Positions 41,742-50,883 of a stretch of DNA of 64,000 nt are shown here, in pieces. This stretch comes from VXYL01 sp965199915 (GTDB lineage Bacteria > Pseudomonadota > Gammaproteobacteria > Pseudomonadales > Azotimanducaceae). How positions within the stretch are numbered: the first letter of the stretch is position 1; the number at the start of each line of letters is the position of its first letter. The DNA lies in contig OZ241348.1 in assembly GCA_965199915.1 (NCBI GenBank), forward strand, positions 1,116,001-1,180,000, read 5' to 3'. Made by a program: the position numbers and the translations under genes. The notes under the pieces are model-generated. The model worked only from the letters and a program-made list of their open reading frames with translations. It was not told where the DNA came from and searched no databases.

Positions 41742-44090
41742 TCAGAAGGTCTGTCCCAGCTCGAAGGAAAAGCGCTCGATCTCGTCTCCCGGCTTGTCGT
41801 TGAGCGGTTGCGTCAATGCGAAGGTCATCGGCCCCATCCGCGACAGCCAACTGATGCTGAAGCCGGTCGTGACGCGCATTTCCTTGGCGTCGAAATCGTG
41901 GCAGTTGAAGGACGCCGGCGGGCAATCCGTGTTGAAGACGTTGCCGGCGTCGATGAAGTACACCGACCGCACCCCGCGCGATGCGTCGATGAACGGCAAC
42001 GGGAAGATCAGCTCGGCGTTCGCCAGCACCAACAGGTTGCCTCCGAACGGCCGGCCGTCGCGGTAGCGGCTGTCGCGGATGCGCGGCCCGAGGGTGCTCT
42101 GCTCGTAGCCCCGCACCGAGCCGAAGCCGCCGGCGTAGAAGTGTTCGTAGAACGGGAAGGTCGTGGTGTCGCCGTACACGCCGCCATAGCCGACGCGCGC
42201 GCGCAGATGCGCCGAGAACCGACGGGCAAATGGCAGCGGGTAGTAGACATCGCCGGTGTAGTTGACGCGGTAGAACTCCAAATCGCTGCCCGGCACCGCC
42301 ACGAGGCCGCTCAGCGTGTGCCGCTGTCCGGCGGTGGGGAACAATCCGTGGTTCAACGTCGAGCGCATCCAAAGGGCGGACAGTTTGAGATTGAGGAAGT
42401 CCACGCCGGCGTGCGAAACGAAATCCGAAATCTCCGTCGACGTGCCGAAACCCTCCTTGATGCGGGTCCGCTCGGCGGATGCGCCCAATTGAAAACGCAC
42501 GGATTCGGCCATTGGAAAATCGAAGTTCACCCCCGCGCCGTAGGAATCCGTCGAGTACTGCGCGATGTTGAGCGAGCTGTAGTCCGTGCGTCTGGCGAAC
42601 ACGTTGTAACCGCGGCTAATGCCGTCGACCGTGTAGTAGGGGTCGTGAAAGCTGAAGCTCGCGGACTGTTGAAAATCGCTCCAGCTCAGCCGCAGGGCGA
42701 TGCTGTTGCCGGTGCCGGCCACGTTCTTTTGCTGCACCCCGGCGGAGAGCAGCAGGCCCCCCCACTTAGAATATCCCAGCGTTGCCGTGTAAGCGCCGGT
42801 GGGCTGCTCCACCACCGTGAACTCCACATCGATCTGATCGTCGGTGCCCGGCACCGCGGGCGTCTCCACGCCAACCGAATCCGGCTTGAAGAAGCCGAGC
42901 TGATCGAGCCGCACCTTGGAGCGGTCGATTTGCTCCGTGGAGGCCCAACCTCCTTCCATCTGCCGCATTTCACGGCGCAGGACGTTGTCCTGGGTGAGCG
43001 TGTTGCCGGCGAAGGTGATGCGCCGCACATAGGCGCGCTTGCCGGCCTCCACGACGAATTTCACGTCCACCAAACCATCGTCTTTGATTTCCGGCACGCC
43101 CGAGGCGCTTGCGAACGTGTAGCCGGAGTTTCCGAACGCCGTGTTGATGCGTTCTTCCGTGGCGGTGACCAGGGCGCGGTTGAAAACCTGGCCCTTTTTC
43201 ACAAGAAACAACGTTTTGACAAGGTCCGGATTCACATCCGACAGATCGCCAATGAGCTTCACGTCGTCCACGGTGTAGCGCTCGCCCTCGTGGACGTTGA
43301 CGGTGACGTAAACGGAACTTTGATCGGGGGTGATGCTGACTTGCACGGAACGGGTGTTGAACTCCACATATCCCTTGTTCTGGTAGTGTGCTTCCAAGGT
43401 CTCGAGATCGCCTTGGAGCTTTTCGCGGGAGTACTTGTCCTTGCCGCGAATGAAGGAGAACAGCGAGGGGTGCTTCAGCTCCAGCGGTTCGAGCAGCTCG
43501 GCTTGGCGAAACACGGTGGCGCCAACGATGTTGATGTGTCGCACTCCCGAGCTCTTGCCTTCGTCGATGTCGATCTTGATGTCCACGCGGTTGCGCGGCA
43601 GTTTGCTCACACTCGGCTCAATGGCGGCGTCGTAGCGTCCCTGCGCGAGGTAGGCGCGGCTGAGCTCGATGCCGATGCGCTCAAGCGTCGCCTGTTGGAA
43701 AATCTCGCCTTCGCGGAGCCCCGCCTCGCCAAGATTTTGCATGAGCATTTCGGTTTTGATCGCCTTGTTGCCGTCGATCTCGATTTTCTCGATGGCCGGC
43801 CGCTCCGCCACATCGACGATCAACGTGCCGCCATCGCGCGCCACCGTGATGTCGGAAAAGTAGCCGGACTTGAAGAGCGCCCGCACCACGGCGCGCACGT
43901 CCGTGCTGTCCACCGTGTCTCCAATGCTGACCGGCAGCAAGTTGAACACCGTGCCGGCGGACACGCGCTGCAAGCCGCGCAACTGGATGTCGGCCACAGC
44001 GAACGGCTCGGTAAGCGTTTGCGCGGCGGCGGGCAACCCAAACATCGCAAGCGCGACGCATCCCGCGACCAACCCTCTCCACACTCTCAT
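41742..44090 (-). CDS. bamA: Outer membrane protein assembly factor BamA
   Basis: Omp85 protein that folds beta-barrel proteins into the outer membrane. Signal peptide (cleavage near AAAQ, residue 24), five POTRA domains over about 25-425, then a 16-strand barrel. The lid-loop motif VRGYE is near residue 660, and the protein ends in Phe as expected for Omp export. Length 782, typical (E. coli 810). The gene runs with rseP upstream and skp downstream, as is usual. The stop is 120 bases from skp. Confidence 0.97.
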   Translation of the reverse strand: MRVWRGLVAGCVALAMFGLPAAAQTLTEPFAVADIQLRGLQRVSAGTVFNLLPVSIGDTVDSTDVRAVVRALFKSGYFSDITVARDGGTLIVDVAERPAIEKIEIDGNKAIKTEMLMQNLGEAGLREGEIFQQATLERIGIELSRAYLAQGRYDAAIEPSVSKLPRNRVDIKIDIDEGKSSGVRHINIVGATVFRQAELLEPLELKHPSLFSFIRGKDKYSREKLQGDLETLEAHYQNKGYVEFNTRSVQVSITPDQSSVYVTVNVHEGERYTVDDVKLIGDLSDVNPDLVKTLFLVKKGQVFNRALVTATEERINTAFGNSGYTFASASGVPEIKDDGLVDVKFVVEAGKRAYVRRITFAGNTLTQDNVLRREMRQMEGGWASTEQIDRSKVRLDQLGFFKPDSVGVETPAVPGTDDQIDVEFTVVEQPTGAYTATLGYSKWGGLLLSAGVQQKNVAGTGNSIALRLSWSDFQQSASFSFHDPYYTVDGISRGYNVFARRTDYSSLNIAQYSTDSYGAGVNFDFPMAESVRFQLGASAERTRIKEGFGTSTEISDFVSHAGVDFLNLKLSALWMRSTLNHGLFPTAGQRHTLSGLVAVPGSDLEFYRVNYTGDVYYPLPFARRFSAHLRARVGYGGVYGDTTTFPFYEHFYAGGFGSVRGYEQSTLGPRIRDSRYRDGRPFGGNLLVLANAELIFPLPFIDASRGVRSVYFIDAGNVFNTDCPPASFNCHDFDAKEMRVTTGFSISWLSRMGPMTFALTQPLNDKPGDEIERFSFELGQTF

Positions 44091-44171
44091 GCCACGCTCC
44101 TCAAAACGGCCGCAACCACACCAAACGCCTTGGCCAGCGTCCTTCCAAACGCCGCGACGCCTTCTTTGCCG

Positions 44172-45518
44172 CTACCCCGGCCAAAACCACCGCGTCACGT
44201 CCGAGTAGAACGCGAGCACCATCAAGCCGGCCACCATGGCGATGCCGACCCGGTTGCCCATCGCCTCCGCGGCCGCCGAAAGCGGTTTTCCCCGCGCCAT
44301 TTCGATCACCGTGCTCACCACCTGTCCACCGTCCAGGATGGGAATCGGCAGCAGGTTGATCACGCCCAGGCTAATCGAGAGCAGCGCGAGCAACGACAGA
44401 AAGTGGAACGCGCCAACCCGCGCCGTGTCGCCGGCCACTTTGGCTATGGTGATGGGCCCGGCGAGATTCCGCGGCGACACCTCCAAAGTGAGCATCTTGC
44501 CGATGAGGCCCACGGTGAGCTTGGTGTTCGCCCAAGTGTCCGCTACGGCTCGGCGCAAACCCGGCAGAACGCCAAGCCGTTCAACGCGGGTGGGCCACGC
44601 CGCCGGCGCCACGCCAACATAGCCGTGATCGCCGGCGTCGGCGCGGCGCGGCTTGACATGCAAGGTCGCCTCGTCGGCGTCCCGGCGAACGGTGAATCGC
44701 AACATGCGCTCGGGGTTGGCCCGCACAACGTCCACGAAGTCGGCCCACGAACGGATGCCCTCGCCGTCCACATGGGTGATCAGGTCCCCCGCCGCCAAGC
44801 CGGAGCGGGCGCCGGGTTCGTTGGGCAACACCGTGCCCACCACCGCCCTGGGCGACGTGTCGATGCCCAGCGCGCTGATCGGATCCGGATCGGTCGCTCC
44901 CCGCAGCCAGTCCTCCACCGGCAGCGCATGCCGTTGCGTTCGACCGTCCCTTACGGTGTGCAATTCGACCACCCCGGTGTCGCCAAGCCGGGCCGCCAAG
45001 GCCAACGCGACGTCGTTCCACGACCGCGTGGGCCGCCGGTCCACGCCGATCACTTCCTCTCCGCCGCGCAGGCCGGCGTGCGCGGCGACGCTTTGGTCCT
45101 CCACCGCGCCGATGGTGGGCACCACGACGGTAGTGCCCCCGACCGCGATCAACCAGTAACAAACGAAGGCGAGGACGATGTTGGCCGCCGGGCCGCCGAG
45201 GAGGATCAGAATCCGCCACTGGTGTGGCAGACGATCGTACGACCGCTGCGCCAGCGCGGGATCCGCCGGCGCATGGTCCGCGGCGTCCTCGTCGCGGCGG
45301 TCGTACATGCGCACATAGCCGCCGAGAGGCAGCATGGCGACGCAGAACTCCGTGCCGCGCCGGTCCCGCCAAGACAACAGCGGCTTGCCGAAACCCACAC
45401 TGAAACGCACAACGTGGACGCCCACCCAACGCGCCACAAGAAAGTGGCCCGCCTCGTGAAAAGTGATCAGAAGGCCGAGCGCAACCAGAAAGAAGAAAAC
45501 GTAGTGCAGGAGTTCCAT
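44172..45518 (-). CDS. rseP: Site-2 protease RseP
   Basis: Intramembrane zinc protease that cleaves RseA to release sigma-E and degrades signal peptides. HEAGH at residues 21-25 gives the zinc ligands and catalytic Glu, and the third ligand lies in LLPIPILDGGQ near residue 395. Two periplasmic PDZ domains are between about 125 and 300. Length 448, equal to the E. coli norm of 450. It follows cdsA directly; dxr, usually between them, is absent. Confidence 0.96.
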   Translation of the reverse strand: MELLHYVFFFLVALGLLITFHEAGHFLVARWVGVHVVRFSVGFGKPLLSWRDRRGTEFCVAMLPLGGYVRMYDRRDEDAADHAPADPALAQRSYDRLPHQWRILILLGGPAANIVLAFVCYWLIAVGGTTVVVPTIGAVEDQSVAAHAGLRGGEEVIGVDRRPTRSWNDVALALAARLGDTGVVELHTVRDGRTQRHALPVEDWLRGATDPDPISALGIDTSPRAVVGTVLPNEPGARSGLAAGDLITHVDGEGIRSWADFVDVVRANPERMLRFTVRRDADEATLHVKPRRADAGDHGYVGVAPAAWPTRVERLGVLPGLRRAVADTWANTKLTVGLIGKMLTLEVSPRNLAGPITIAKVAGDTARVGAFHFLSLLALLSISLGVINLLPIPILDGGQVVSTVIEMARGKPLSAAAEAMGNRVGIAMVAGLMVLAFYSDVTRWFWPG

Positions 45519-45597
45519 TGGTGCGCCTTAGACCGCCTGTCGCCACGCTGGTTTCACCCCCGCGCGGAAGGTGCGCCATCATAGCAGAAGCTCGGCC

Positions 45598-46380
45598 TCA
45601 GACCAGGCCTTCGAGCACGGCCACCGCTGGCGCCGCGCCAAGCACCGAGTCCACCCGATCCAGGATGCCGCCGTGCCCCGGCAAGAGCTTTCCGGAGTCC
45701 TTCACGCCGCGAACGCGTTTGAGCGCGCTCTCGAACAAATCGCCAACAAGCGCAGCCACGAACAGGGCAGCTGCGAGACCAAGCCACTTCGCCAGAGGCT
45801 CGGAGAAAGCCCATGCCCCCACCGCGCCGCACGCAACGGCGGCCAAGGCGCCGCCGGCCGCGCCTTCCCAAGTCTTTCCCGGGCTAACTTGGGGGGCGAG
45901 ACGACGCCGACCAAACCGGCGCCCCGCGAAGTACGCGCCGGTGTCCGCGGCCGCGACCGCGGCCAAGAGCCAAAGCAGGACGCCAGGCCGCAGCGTCGTC
46001 AGAGCGAACCAAGCGCACCCCAGGGCAACCGCTCCGGCCGGCAGCGCGAACGCCATCGAGCGCCCCAGCGCGCCGCTCGCGGGATACGCGACCACGAACA
46101 GCAACGCGCCAAACCAAAAGGGCACGGCGACCGCCAACACCGCATTCCCCGCCTGCGGCACGAGCCAGATGCCAACAAGCAAAGCGCCGATGGCTGCGAC
46201 CCACGCCACCAGTCCGGACGGCTTGGACACGCCGGCCAGCTTTCCCCACTCGTAGGCGGCGACCAGCGCCAACAACAGAAAGAACGCGGCCCGGCCCGCA
46301 TCCGGCAGCAGCGTCGCAGCCGCGACGACCGCGCCTGCCAACGCCACTCCCGATGCGACGCGCTTGGCTAGTGACTCCAA
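45598..46380 (-). CDS. cdsA: Phosphatidate cytidylyltransferase
   Basis: Makes CDP-diacylglycerol from phosphatidate and CTP, the branch point of phospholipid synthesis. Seven or eight membrane segments cover 260 residues. The CdsA signature (KRVRGVKDSGKLLPGHGGILDRVDS, near residues 220-244) is complete with its metal-binding Asp residues. The N-terminal part is Ala/Gly-rich, as common in high-GC genomes. Located 10 bases after uppS. Confidence 0.95.
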   Translation of the reverse strand: MESLAKRVASGVALAGAVVAAATLLPDAGRAAFFLLLALVAAYEWGKLAGVSKPSGLVAWVAAIGALLVGIWLVPQAGNAVLAVAVPFWFGALLFVVAYPASGALGRSMAFALPAGAVALGCAWFALTTLRPGVLLWLLAAVAAADTGAYFAGRRFGRRRLAPQVSPGKTWEGAAGGALAAVACGAVGAWAFSEPLAKWLGLAAALFVAALVGDLFESALKRVRGVKDSGKLLPGHGGILDRVDSVLGAAPAVAVLEGLV

Positions 46381-46389
46381 GACGGGTCG

Positions 46390-47139
46390 TCAGGTTCGAC
46401 GTCGTCGACCGAAACGCCGTTGGCGCGCAGCGTAGTCCGCAAAGGCGCGCGCCAGGCTGTCCTCGTTGAAATCGGGCCAGTGCTCGGCCGTGAAGTAGAG
46501 CTCGGTGTAGGCGAAGTCCCAAAGCAGAAAGTTGCTGATGCGGCGGTCGCCACCGGTGCGAATGCACAGGTCCGGCGGAGGCAAGTCGCCGACCGATAGA
46601 AAGCGGGCGAAGACCTCCTCCCCCACGTCGTCCAAGTCCACCTCGCCGGCGCTCACCGCTTGCGCCAACCGGCGCGCCGCTTGCACGATGTCCCAGCGCC
46701 CGCCAAAGTTGGTCGCCATGGCGAGCTGCAGGCGATCGTTCGCCGCGGTGCGTTGCTCGGCGCTGCGCATGAGCGCTTGCAAATCCTTGGGAAACCGGCC
46801 GCGATCGCCGATGAAACGCAGCCGCGCGCCATTGCGGTTCAGCTCGTCAATGTCGTCCTCAAGGACATTGCGCATGAGGCTGAGCAACAGGTCCACTTCG
46901 CGCCGCGGGCGGCGCCAGTTCTCGGTGCTGAAGGCGAACAACGTCAAGCACTCCACTCCGTGCTCCGCGCACGATTCGGCAATCGCTTTGACGTTGTTCG
47001 CGCCGGCGCGATGCCCGGCGGCACCGGGCAAGCGCCGGCTGCGCGCCCAGCGGTGGTTGCCGTCCATGATGATCGCCACATGGCGAGGACCCCCGGCCGG
47101 TGGCAGGTCCTCCACCAACCTGAGATTGGATTCGGGCAT
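46390..47139 (-). CDS. uppS: Undecaprenyl diphosphate synthase
   Basis: Cis-prenyltransferase that makes the C55 lipid carrier for peptidoglycan and O-antigen. The substrate motif HVAIIMDGNHRWA is at residues 20-32, with the catalytic Asp26, and FSTENWRRP follows near 70. The C-terminal DLCIRTGGDRRISNFLLWDFAYTELYF is intact. Length 249, normal. It heads the cdsA-rseP-bamA run. The genes frr and pyrH, often just upstream, are not here. Confidence 0.96.
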   Translation of the reverse strand: MPESNLRLVEDLPPAGGPRHVAIIMDGNHRWARSRRLPGAAGHRAGANNVKAIAESCAEHGVECLTLFAFSTENWRRPRREVDLLLSLMRNVLEDDIDELNRNGARLRFIGDRGRFPKDLQALMRSAEQRTAANDRLQLAMATNFGGRWDIVQAARRLAQAVSAGEVDLDDVGEEVFARFLSVGDLPPPDLCIRTGGDRRISNFLLWDFAYTELYFTAEHWPDFNEDSLARAFADYAARQRRFGRRRRT

Positions 47140-47239
47140 TTGGCGGCAAATCCCTTGCGCGAAAAGCGTGGCGCCACCTTACCCCGGCGGCCTCCTCGCG
47201 ACAACGGAAGAGGCGCGCTCGATTGCGCCTTTTTTGTGC

Positions 47240-47278
47240 AAAAACGCGGAGATACCGCCGGCGGCGCAAGCTCCGCGT
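47240..47278 (-). terminator. Terminator after the TerB-like gene
   Basis: On the minus strand, just after the TerB-like stop, GCGGAG and CTCCGC form a stem around an inner GC-rich palindrome, followed by GTTTTTG. The stem and T-run fit an intrinsic terminator that separates this gene from uppS. The T-run is short. Confidence 0.5.
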
Positions 47279-47281
47279 GGT

Positions 47282-47722
47282 TCAGTCGCTGGCGAACAGG
47301 CCCGCCAACGCCGCCGGCGTGAGCTCCAAGGCGTCCGCAACCATGTTGAAAAAGCGCGTCTCTTTCGAGGTGACGCGCGCGTCCGAGAGGATGACCTCGG
47401 CCAGCGCCTTGGCGATGCGCGCCCGTTGCTCGACGCTCAACGTGCGGGCGACGCGGCCGAGTTGCCGCTCGAGGGGCGCGGATTCGTATATCTTCGAGTG
47501 CGCCGCCACGCGCACGTCGGCAGCACTCACCTCCTCGCCCGTGACCTTCTTCACGATGTCGCGCACCGCGTCGATTTCGATCGGCTTGATGTTGGCGTCC
47601 GAATCCGTGGCGCGGGACAAGACCAAGAGCACCGTCTCTTGGAAGAGCGCCTCGCGTTCCTCCGGCGCCGGCTCGCCACCGCCTAGCAGCTTCAGAATGT
47701 GGCTTAGGGTGGACAAGATCAT
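47282..47722 (-). CDS. TerB-like (DjlA N-terminal type) helical protein
   Basis: 146 residues resembling the TerB/DjlA-like metal-binding helical domain. It contains VLLVLSRATDSDANIKPIEIDAV, then a helical second half with IAKALAEVILSDARVTSKETRFF and an acidic EID cluster that may bind a divalent metal. TerB relatives are linked to tellurite resistance and envelope stress, but a stand-alone single-domain copy like this has no known job. No operon partner is evident; it lies upstream of uppS with a likely terminator between. Confidence 0.75.
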   Translation of the reverse strand: MILSTLSHILKLLGGGEPAPEEREALFQETVLLVLSRATDSDANIKPIEIDAVRDIVKKVTGEEVSAADVRVAAHSKIYESAPLERQLGRVARTLSVEQRARIAKALAEVILSDARVTSKETRFFNMVADALELTPAALAGLFASD

Positions 47723-47890
47723 TATGCTCCCGCTAGACCCGCGCCCGCACCGGGCGTTCACGGCAACCATAGCACAGCCCCGCGGCAACGGCGCATGTCG
47801 TTTGCAGGGCGGGGCCGGACAGTCGCTTGCGGGTTCGGTGCCTTGGCAGTAAGGTGCTTGTACCTGCCTTGTGGCTGGAGCGGACAAGAC

Positions 47891-48394
47891 GTGGTTACGG
47901 AAGGAACGAGAAACGAGGTGTGGCTGGGCTTGTGGGACGCTCGCCGAATGGTGCGCTATTACCAAGCGGTGCATGGGCGCTACCAGCGGTGGAACCGGAT
48001 CACGCTGTGGGTGTTGGTGGTTTTCGGCACCAGTGCGTTGGTGCCAGTGTGGGATCGGATCCCCGATGTCGCGCAGCCGGCCGCAGGCTTGCTGGTTGCC
48101 GCCATGTCCCTTTGGATTCTGTTTGCGGACTATGCGGCCAAATCCGCCGTGGCCCACTCCATCGCGGTGCAGTGCGAGGAGCTCGCTAGCGAGTGGGCAA
48201 CGCTTTTCGCGCGATTGAACAACCCGGACGACGAAACGGAAGAGCAGCAAGCGAGACAGTCGCTGGACGATCTGAAGCGACGAATGCGGGACGCCACCTA
48301 TCGTTCCGGCGACGCCAAGCTGGTGGACAACGAGAGAATCAACGAAGAGGCGGCCGCGGCCGCGACCAAGGAACTGACGGCGAGTTACGCATGA
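47891..48394 (+). CDS. Two-transmembrane protein with cytoplasmic helical tail (SLATT-like)
   Basis: 167 residues from GTG 47891 (GGAG ten bases upstream). Two membrane segments at about 36-54 and 62-79 are separated by a short loop, and a charged helical tail runs over about 85-165. The pattern (two close TM helices plus a coiled tail) recalls SLATT-domain pore-forming effectors of bacterial conflict systems, but I see no decisive motif. The stop overlaps a proline-rich micro-ORF (ATGA), so the two are coupled. An ATG at 47795 is in frame. Confidence 0.6.
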   Translation: MVTEGTRNEVWLGLWDARRMVRYYQAVHGRYQRWNRITLWVLVVFGTSALVPVWDRIPDVAQPAAGLLVAAMSLWILFADYAAKSAVAHSIAVQCEELASEWATLFARLNNPDDETEEQQARQSLDDLKRRMRDATYRSGDAKLVDNERINEEAAAAATKELTASYA

Positions 48395-48498
48395 AGCCGG
48401 TGGAAGAGAGCAGCACCAAACCGGCTAGGCCACCAAGTTCGCCACCTCCACCGCCGCCGCCGCGTCCCCCGCGGCATCCGTCGCCCAAGAGAAAGTAG
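48391..48498 (+). CDS. Proline-rich 35-residue peptide
   Basis: Starts by overlapping the TM-protein stop (ATGA). After MKPVEESSTKP the sequence is a polyproline stretch (SPPPPPPPRPPRHP) ending SPKRK. Such short Pro-rich proteins after two-TM proteins recur in my memory as unnamed neighbours, but I cannot name the family. It could be a binding or inhibitory peptide for the membrane protein. Confidence 0.5.
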   Translation: MKPVEESSTKPARPPSSPPPPPPPRPPRHPSPKRK

Positions 48499-48585
48499 CA
48501 GGTGGTCCCTCTTCCTCTTTATTCCCAGAAACCAAGGCGTCGCATTGTCGCCCCGGGTCACGATAGCCGCCGCCCTACCTACCTA

Positions 48586-50306
48586 GTTCCTGTCCGAAAA
48601 CTCCCAACGCGTTGATTTTTTGTGAGAAACCGGCGTTGGGGGTGGCGCGAAACCGGCGTTTCGGCTAACCTTGTTTTCGTTTCGTCAATGAAAACGCTGG
48701 AAAAGCTGAAACGCCGGAGGTCGCAATGCGCCAGAAACGCACCACGCAGACGAGCATACTCGAACCGAACCCGGTCGACCACCCCTTCGCGGAGGACATG
48801 GAGCGCATGTCGGCGTTCCTCGACGAGCACCCGGAGTTCGCGGACTGGGTGGCGGCGGACCTGTCGCGGGAGGGCGTGTCGGAGGTGGGCCGCCAAGGGC
48901 TGACGCACGAGTCGGCGCTGCGCTGCGGGGTGCTCAAGCATCTGCGCGGGGAGAGCTACCGGGAGTTGGCGTTCGCGCTGCGCGACTCGGCGACGGCGCA
49001 GCGCTTCGCGCGGGTGGAGGGGCACCGGGCGCCGGGCAAGTCGGCGCTGCGGGCGACGGTGGGGTCGGTGTCGGCGGCGACGTGGGAGCGGGTCAACGGG
49101 GCGCTGCTGGAGGCGGCGCGGTCGGAGGGAGTGGAGGACGGCTCGCAGGTGCGGGTGGACAGCACGGTGACGGAGACGAACATCCTGTCGCCGACGGACA
49201 GCGGGCTGCTGCGCGACGCGGTGCGGGTGCTGACGCGGCTGCTGGTCGAGGCGCGCGGGCGGCTGGGGCCGGAGGCGGTGCGGTTCCACGACCACCGGCG
49301 GGCGGCGAAGCGGCGGACGCTGGAGATCCGCTCGAAGCGCGGGGCGGAGAAGCGGGCGGAACTGTACCGCGCGCTGCTGGGGACGACGGCGCGGACGGTC
49401 GGCTACGCGGAGGCGGCGCGGATCGCGGTGGCGGCGGTTCGGGAGCCGTGGGCGGCGAAGTGGGTCGCGGCCGCGGACGCGATGCTGGCGTTGACGGCGC
49501 GGGTCGTCGACCAGACGCGGCGGCGGGTGCTGGACGGCGAGGCGGTGCCGGCGTCGGAGAAGATCGTCAGCCTGTTCGAGCCGCACACGGACATCGTGGT
49601 GAAGAGCGGGCGGGGCGCGGAGTACGGGCACAAGGTGAACCTTTCCACGGGGCGCGGCGGGCTGGTGCTGGACGCGGTGGTGGAGGACGGCAACCCGGCC
49701 GACAGTTCGCGCGCCGTGCCGATGCTGGAGCGGGTGGCGGAGCGCTACGGCGCGGCGCCGGCCAAGGCGGCGTTCGACGGCGGCTACGCGTCGAAGGAGA
49801 ACCTCGAAGCGGCGAAGGCGCTGGGCGTGAAGCACGCGGTGTTCCACAAGAAGCGCGGCGTCAAGCGCGAGGACATGACCCCGTCGGCGTGGCAGTACGG
49901 CCTGCTCAAGCGGTTCCGCGCCGGCGCCGAGGCGTGCATCTCGTACCTGAAGCGCTGCTTCGGTCTGGCGCGCTGCCTCTGGCGCGGACTGCCGCGCTTC
50001 AAGGCGCACGCGCAGTCGGCGGTGTTCGCCCACAACCTGCTGCGCTTCGCCCGCCTGCGCCCCAAGCCCGCCTGACACGGGCCCTTCCGCCCGCGGTCGT
50101 TCCGAGAGGCCGGTTCGAAGCGAACCGGGGGGAAGCCCCTGCCCGCAGCTCGAAAAAGACGCCCGCGGAGCGCCGCGGCAGGTCCGGGAACGCCGTCGCA
50201 AACGCGAATGGAAACCATTTCGGCACGAATCCGCTTCGCCGACGCCCGGCCGCTCCGTGGCCAAGCCCCGGAATCCGGTCAAAAACGACCATTTACGGAC
50301 AGGAAC
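48586..50306 (+). mobile_element. ISNCY-type (ISDol1-like) insertion sequence
   Basis: 1721 bases bounded by inverted ends GTTCCTGTCCGWAAA and flanked by a 6-base direct repeat TACCTA at 48580-48585 and 50307-50312. Both size and duplication length fit the ISDol1 group. One intact transposase. Its right side touches a solitary ISAs1-type end, so it inserted beside or into an older element remnant. Confidence 0.82.
48726..50075 (+). CDS. ISNCY-family transposase
   Basis: 449 residues, undamaged. The N-terminus has PFAEDMERMSAFLDEHPEF and SALRCGVLKHLRGESYRELAFAL, typical of this family. The DDE core follows: VRVDSTVTETNI near residue 140, AAFDGGYASKENLE near 350, and the terminal ISYLKRCFGLARCLWRGL with the last acidic residue nearby. 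It belongs to the IS4/IS5-like DDE clan but differs from the IS5 element in the island. Confidence 0.85.
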   Translation: MRQKRTTQTSILEPNPVDHPFAEDMERMSAFLDEHPEFADWVAADLSREGVSEVGRQGLTHESALRCGVLKHLRGESYRELAFALRDSATAQRFARVEGHRAPGKSALRATVGSVSAATWERVNGALLEAARSEGVEDGSQVRVDSTVTETNILSPTDSGLLRDAVRVLTRLLVEARGRLGPEAVRFHDHRRAAKRRTLEIRSKRGAEKRAELYRALLGTTARTVGYAEAARIAVAAVREPWAAKWVAAADAMLALTARVVDQTRRRVLDGEAVPASEKIVSLFEPHTDIVVKSGRGAEYGHKVNLSTGRGGLVLDAVVEDGNPADSSRAVPMLERVAERYGAAPAKAAFDGGYASKENLEAAKALGVKHAVFHKKRGVKREDMTPSAWQYGLLKRFRAGAEACISYLKRCFGLARCLWRGLPRFKAHAQSAVFAHNLLRFARLRPKPA

Positions 50307-50308
50307 TA

Positions 50309-50332
50309 CCTAATCCAAATGCGATTGCCCTG
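50309..50332 (-). repeat. Solitary ISAs1-type element end
   Basis: Twenty-four bases equal to the end of the complete ISAs1-family element (inverse of CAGGGCAATCGCATTTGGA plus TTAGG), with the outer tip facing right. The interior side is replaced by the ISNCY-type element. No second end is nearby. Confidence 0.7.
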
Positions 50333-50412
50333 ATCGGGGCCGGCCTTGACCGCGACACCAGCGCGGTCGCTGGTGTAAGGTTGCGCCGCCGAAACTCCCA
50401 TCGGGGGCAGCC

Positions 50413-50883
50413 ATGGGCGAGTACCGACGCATCCTGCTGGCGATCGACTTGACGGACGAGTGTCGCCGGGTCGCCAAACGGGCCCGCGCCTTGGCCGACG
50501 CCGCCCACGCGACCTTGCACATCGTGCATGTGATCGAGCCGCTTGTCTTTGCGTACGGCGGCGAAGTGCCGATGGATCTCTCGGTGGTGCAGGATCAGAT
50601 CGAGGAACAGGCGCATGTCCATTTGGCAAACTTCGCCGCCCGCTTCAACATTCCGCCGGCATGCCGACACTTGGTGTTCGGCCGGCCGGAGAGCGAGATC
50701 CACCGTCTGGCGGAGACCGAGTGCATGGATTTGATCGTCGTCGGCAGCCACGGACGGCACGGCTTGGCGCTGTTGCTCGGCTCCACCGCGAACGGCGTTC
50801 TGCACGGCGCCTCCTGCGATGTGCTCGCGGTGCGTGTCGGGGCGGACGCGCCCACCAACAACGACGCCGGCCCGACGCCTTGA
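50413..50883 (+). CDS. Universal stress protein (UspA family)
   Basis: 156 residues. Single Usp domain with the ATP-binding motif G-x2-G-x9-G-S at residues 111-124 (GSHGRHGLALLLGST), so an ATP-binding Usp subtype is likely. It acts in the cytoplasm under stress; its partner is unknown. The stop overlaps the TTG start of slt, so the two are coupled. Confidence 0.9.
   Translation: MGEYRRILLAIDLTDECRRVAKRARALADAAHATLHIVHVIEPLVFAYGGEVPMDLSVVQDQIEEQAHVHLANFAARFNIPPACRHLVFGRPESEIHRLAETECMDLIVVGSHGRHGLALLLGSTANGVLHGASCDVLAVRVGADAPTNNDAGPTP

Noticed and set aside
40887..45584. Very long plus-strand frame (over 1500 codons) opposite lpxD, skp, bamA and rseP
   Set aside because: It crosses four well-supported genes on the other strand and shows only low-complexity translation. 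Typical high-GC shadow.
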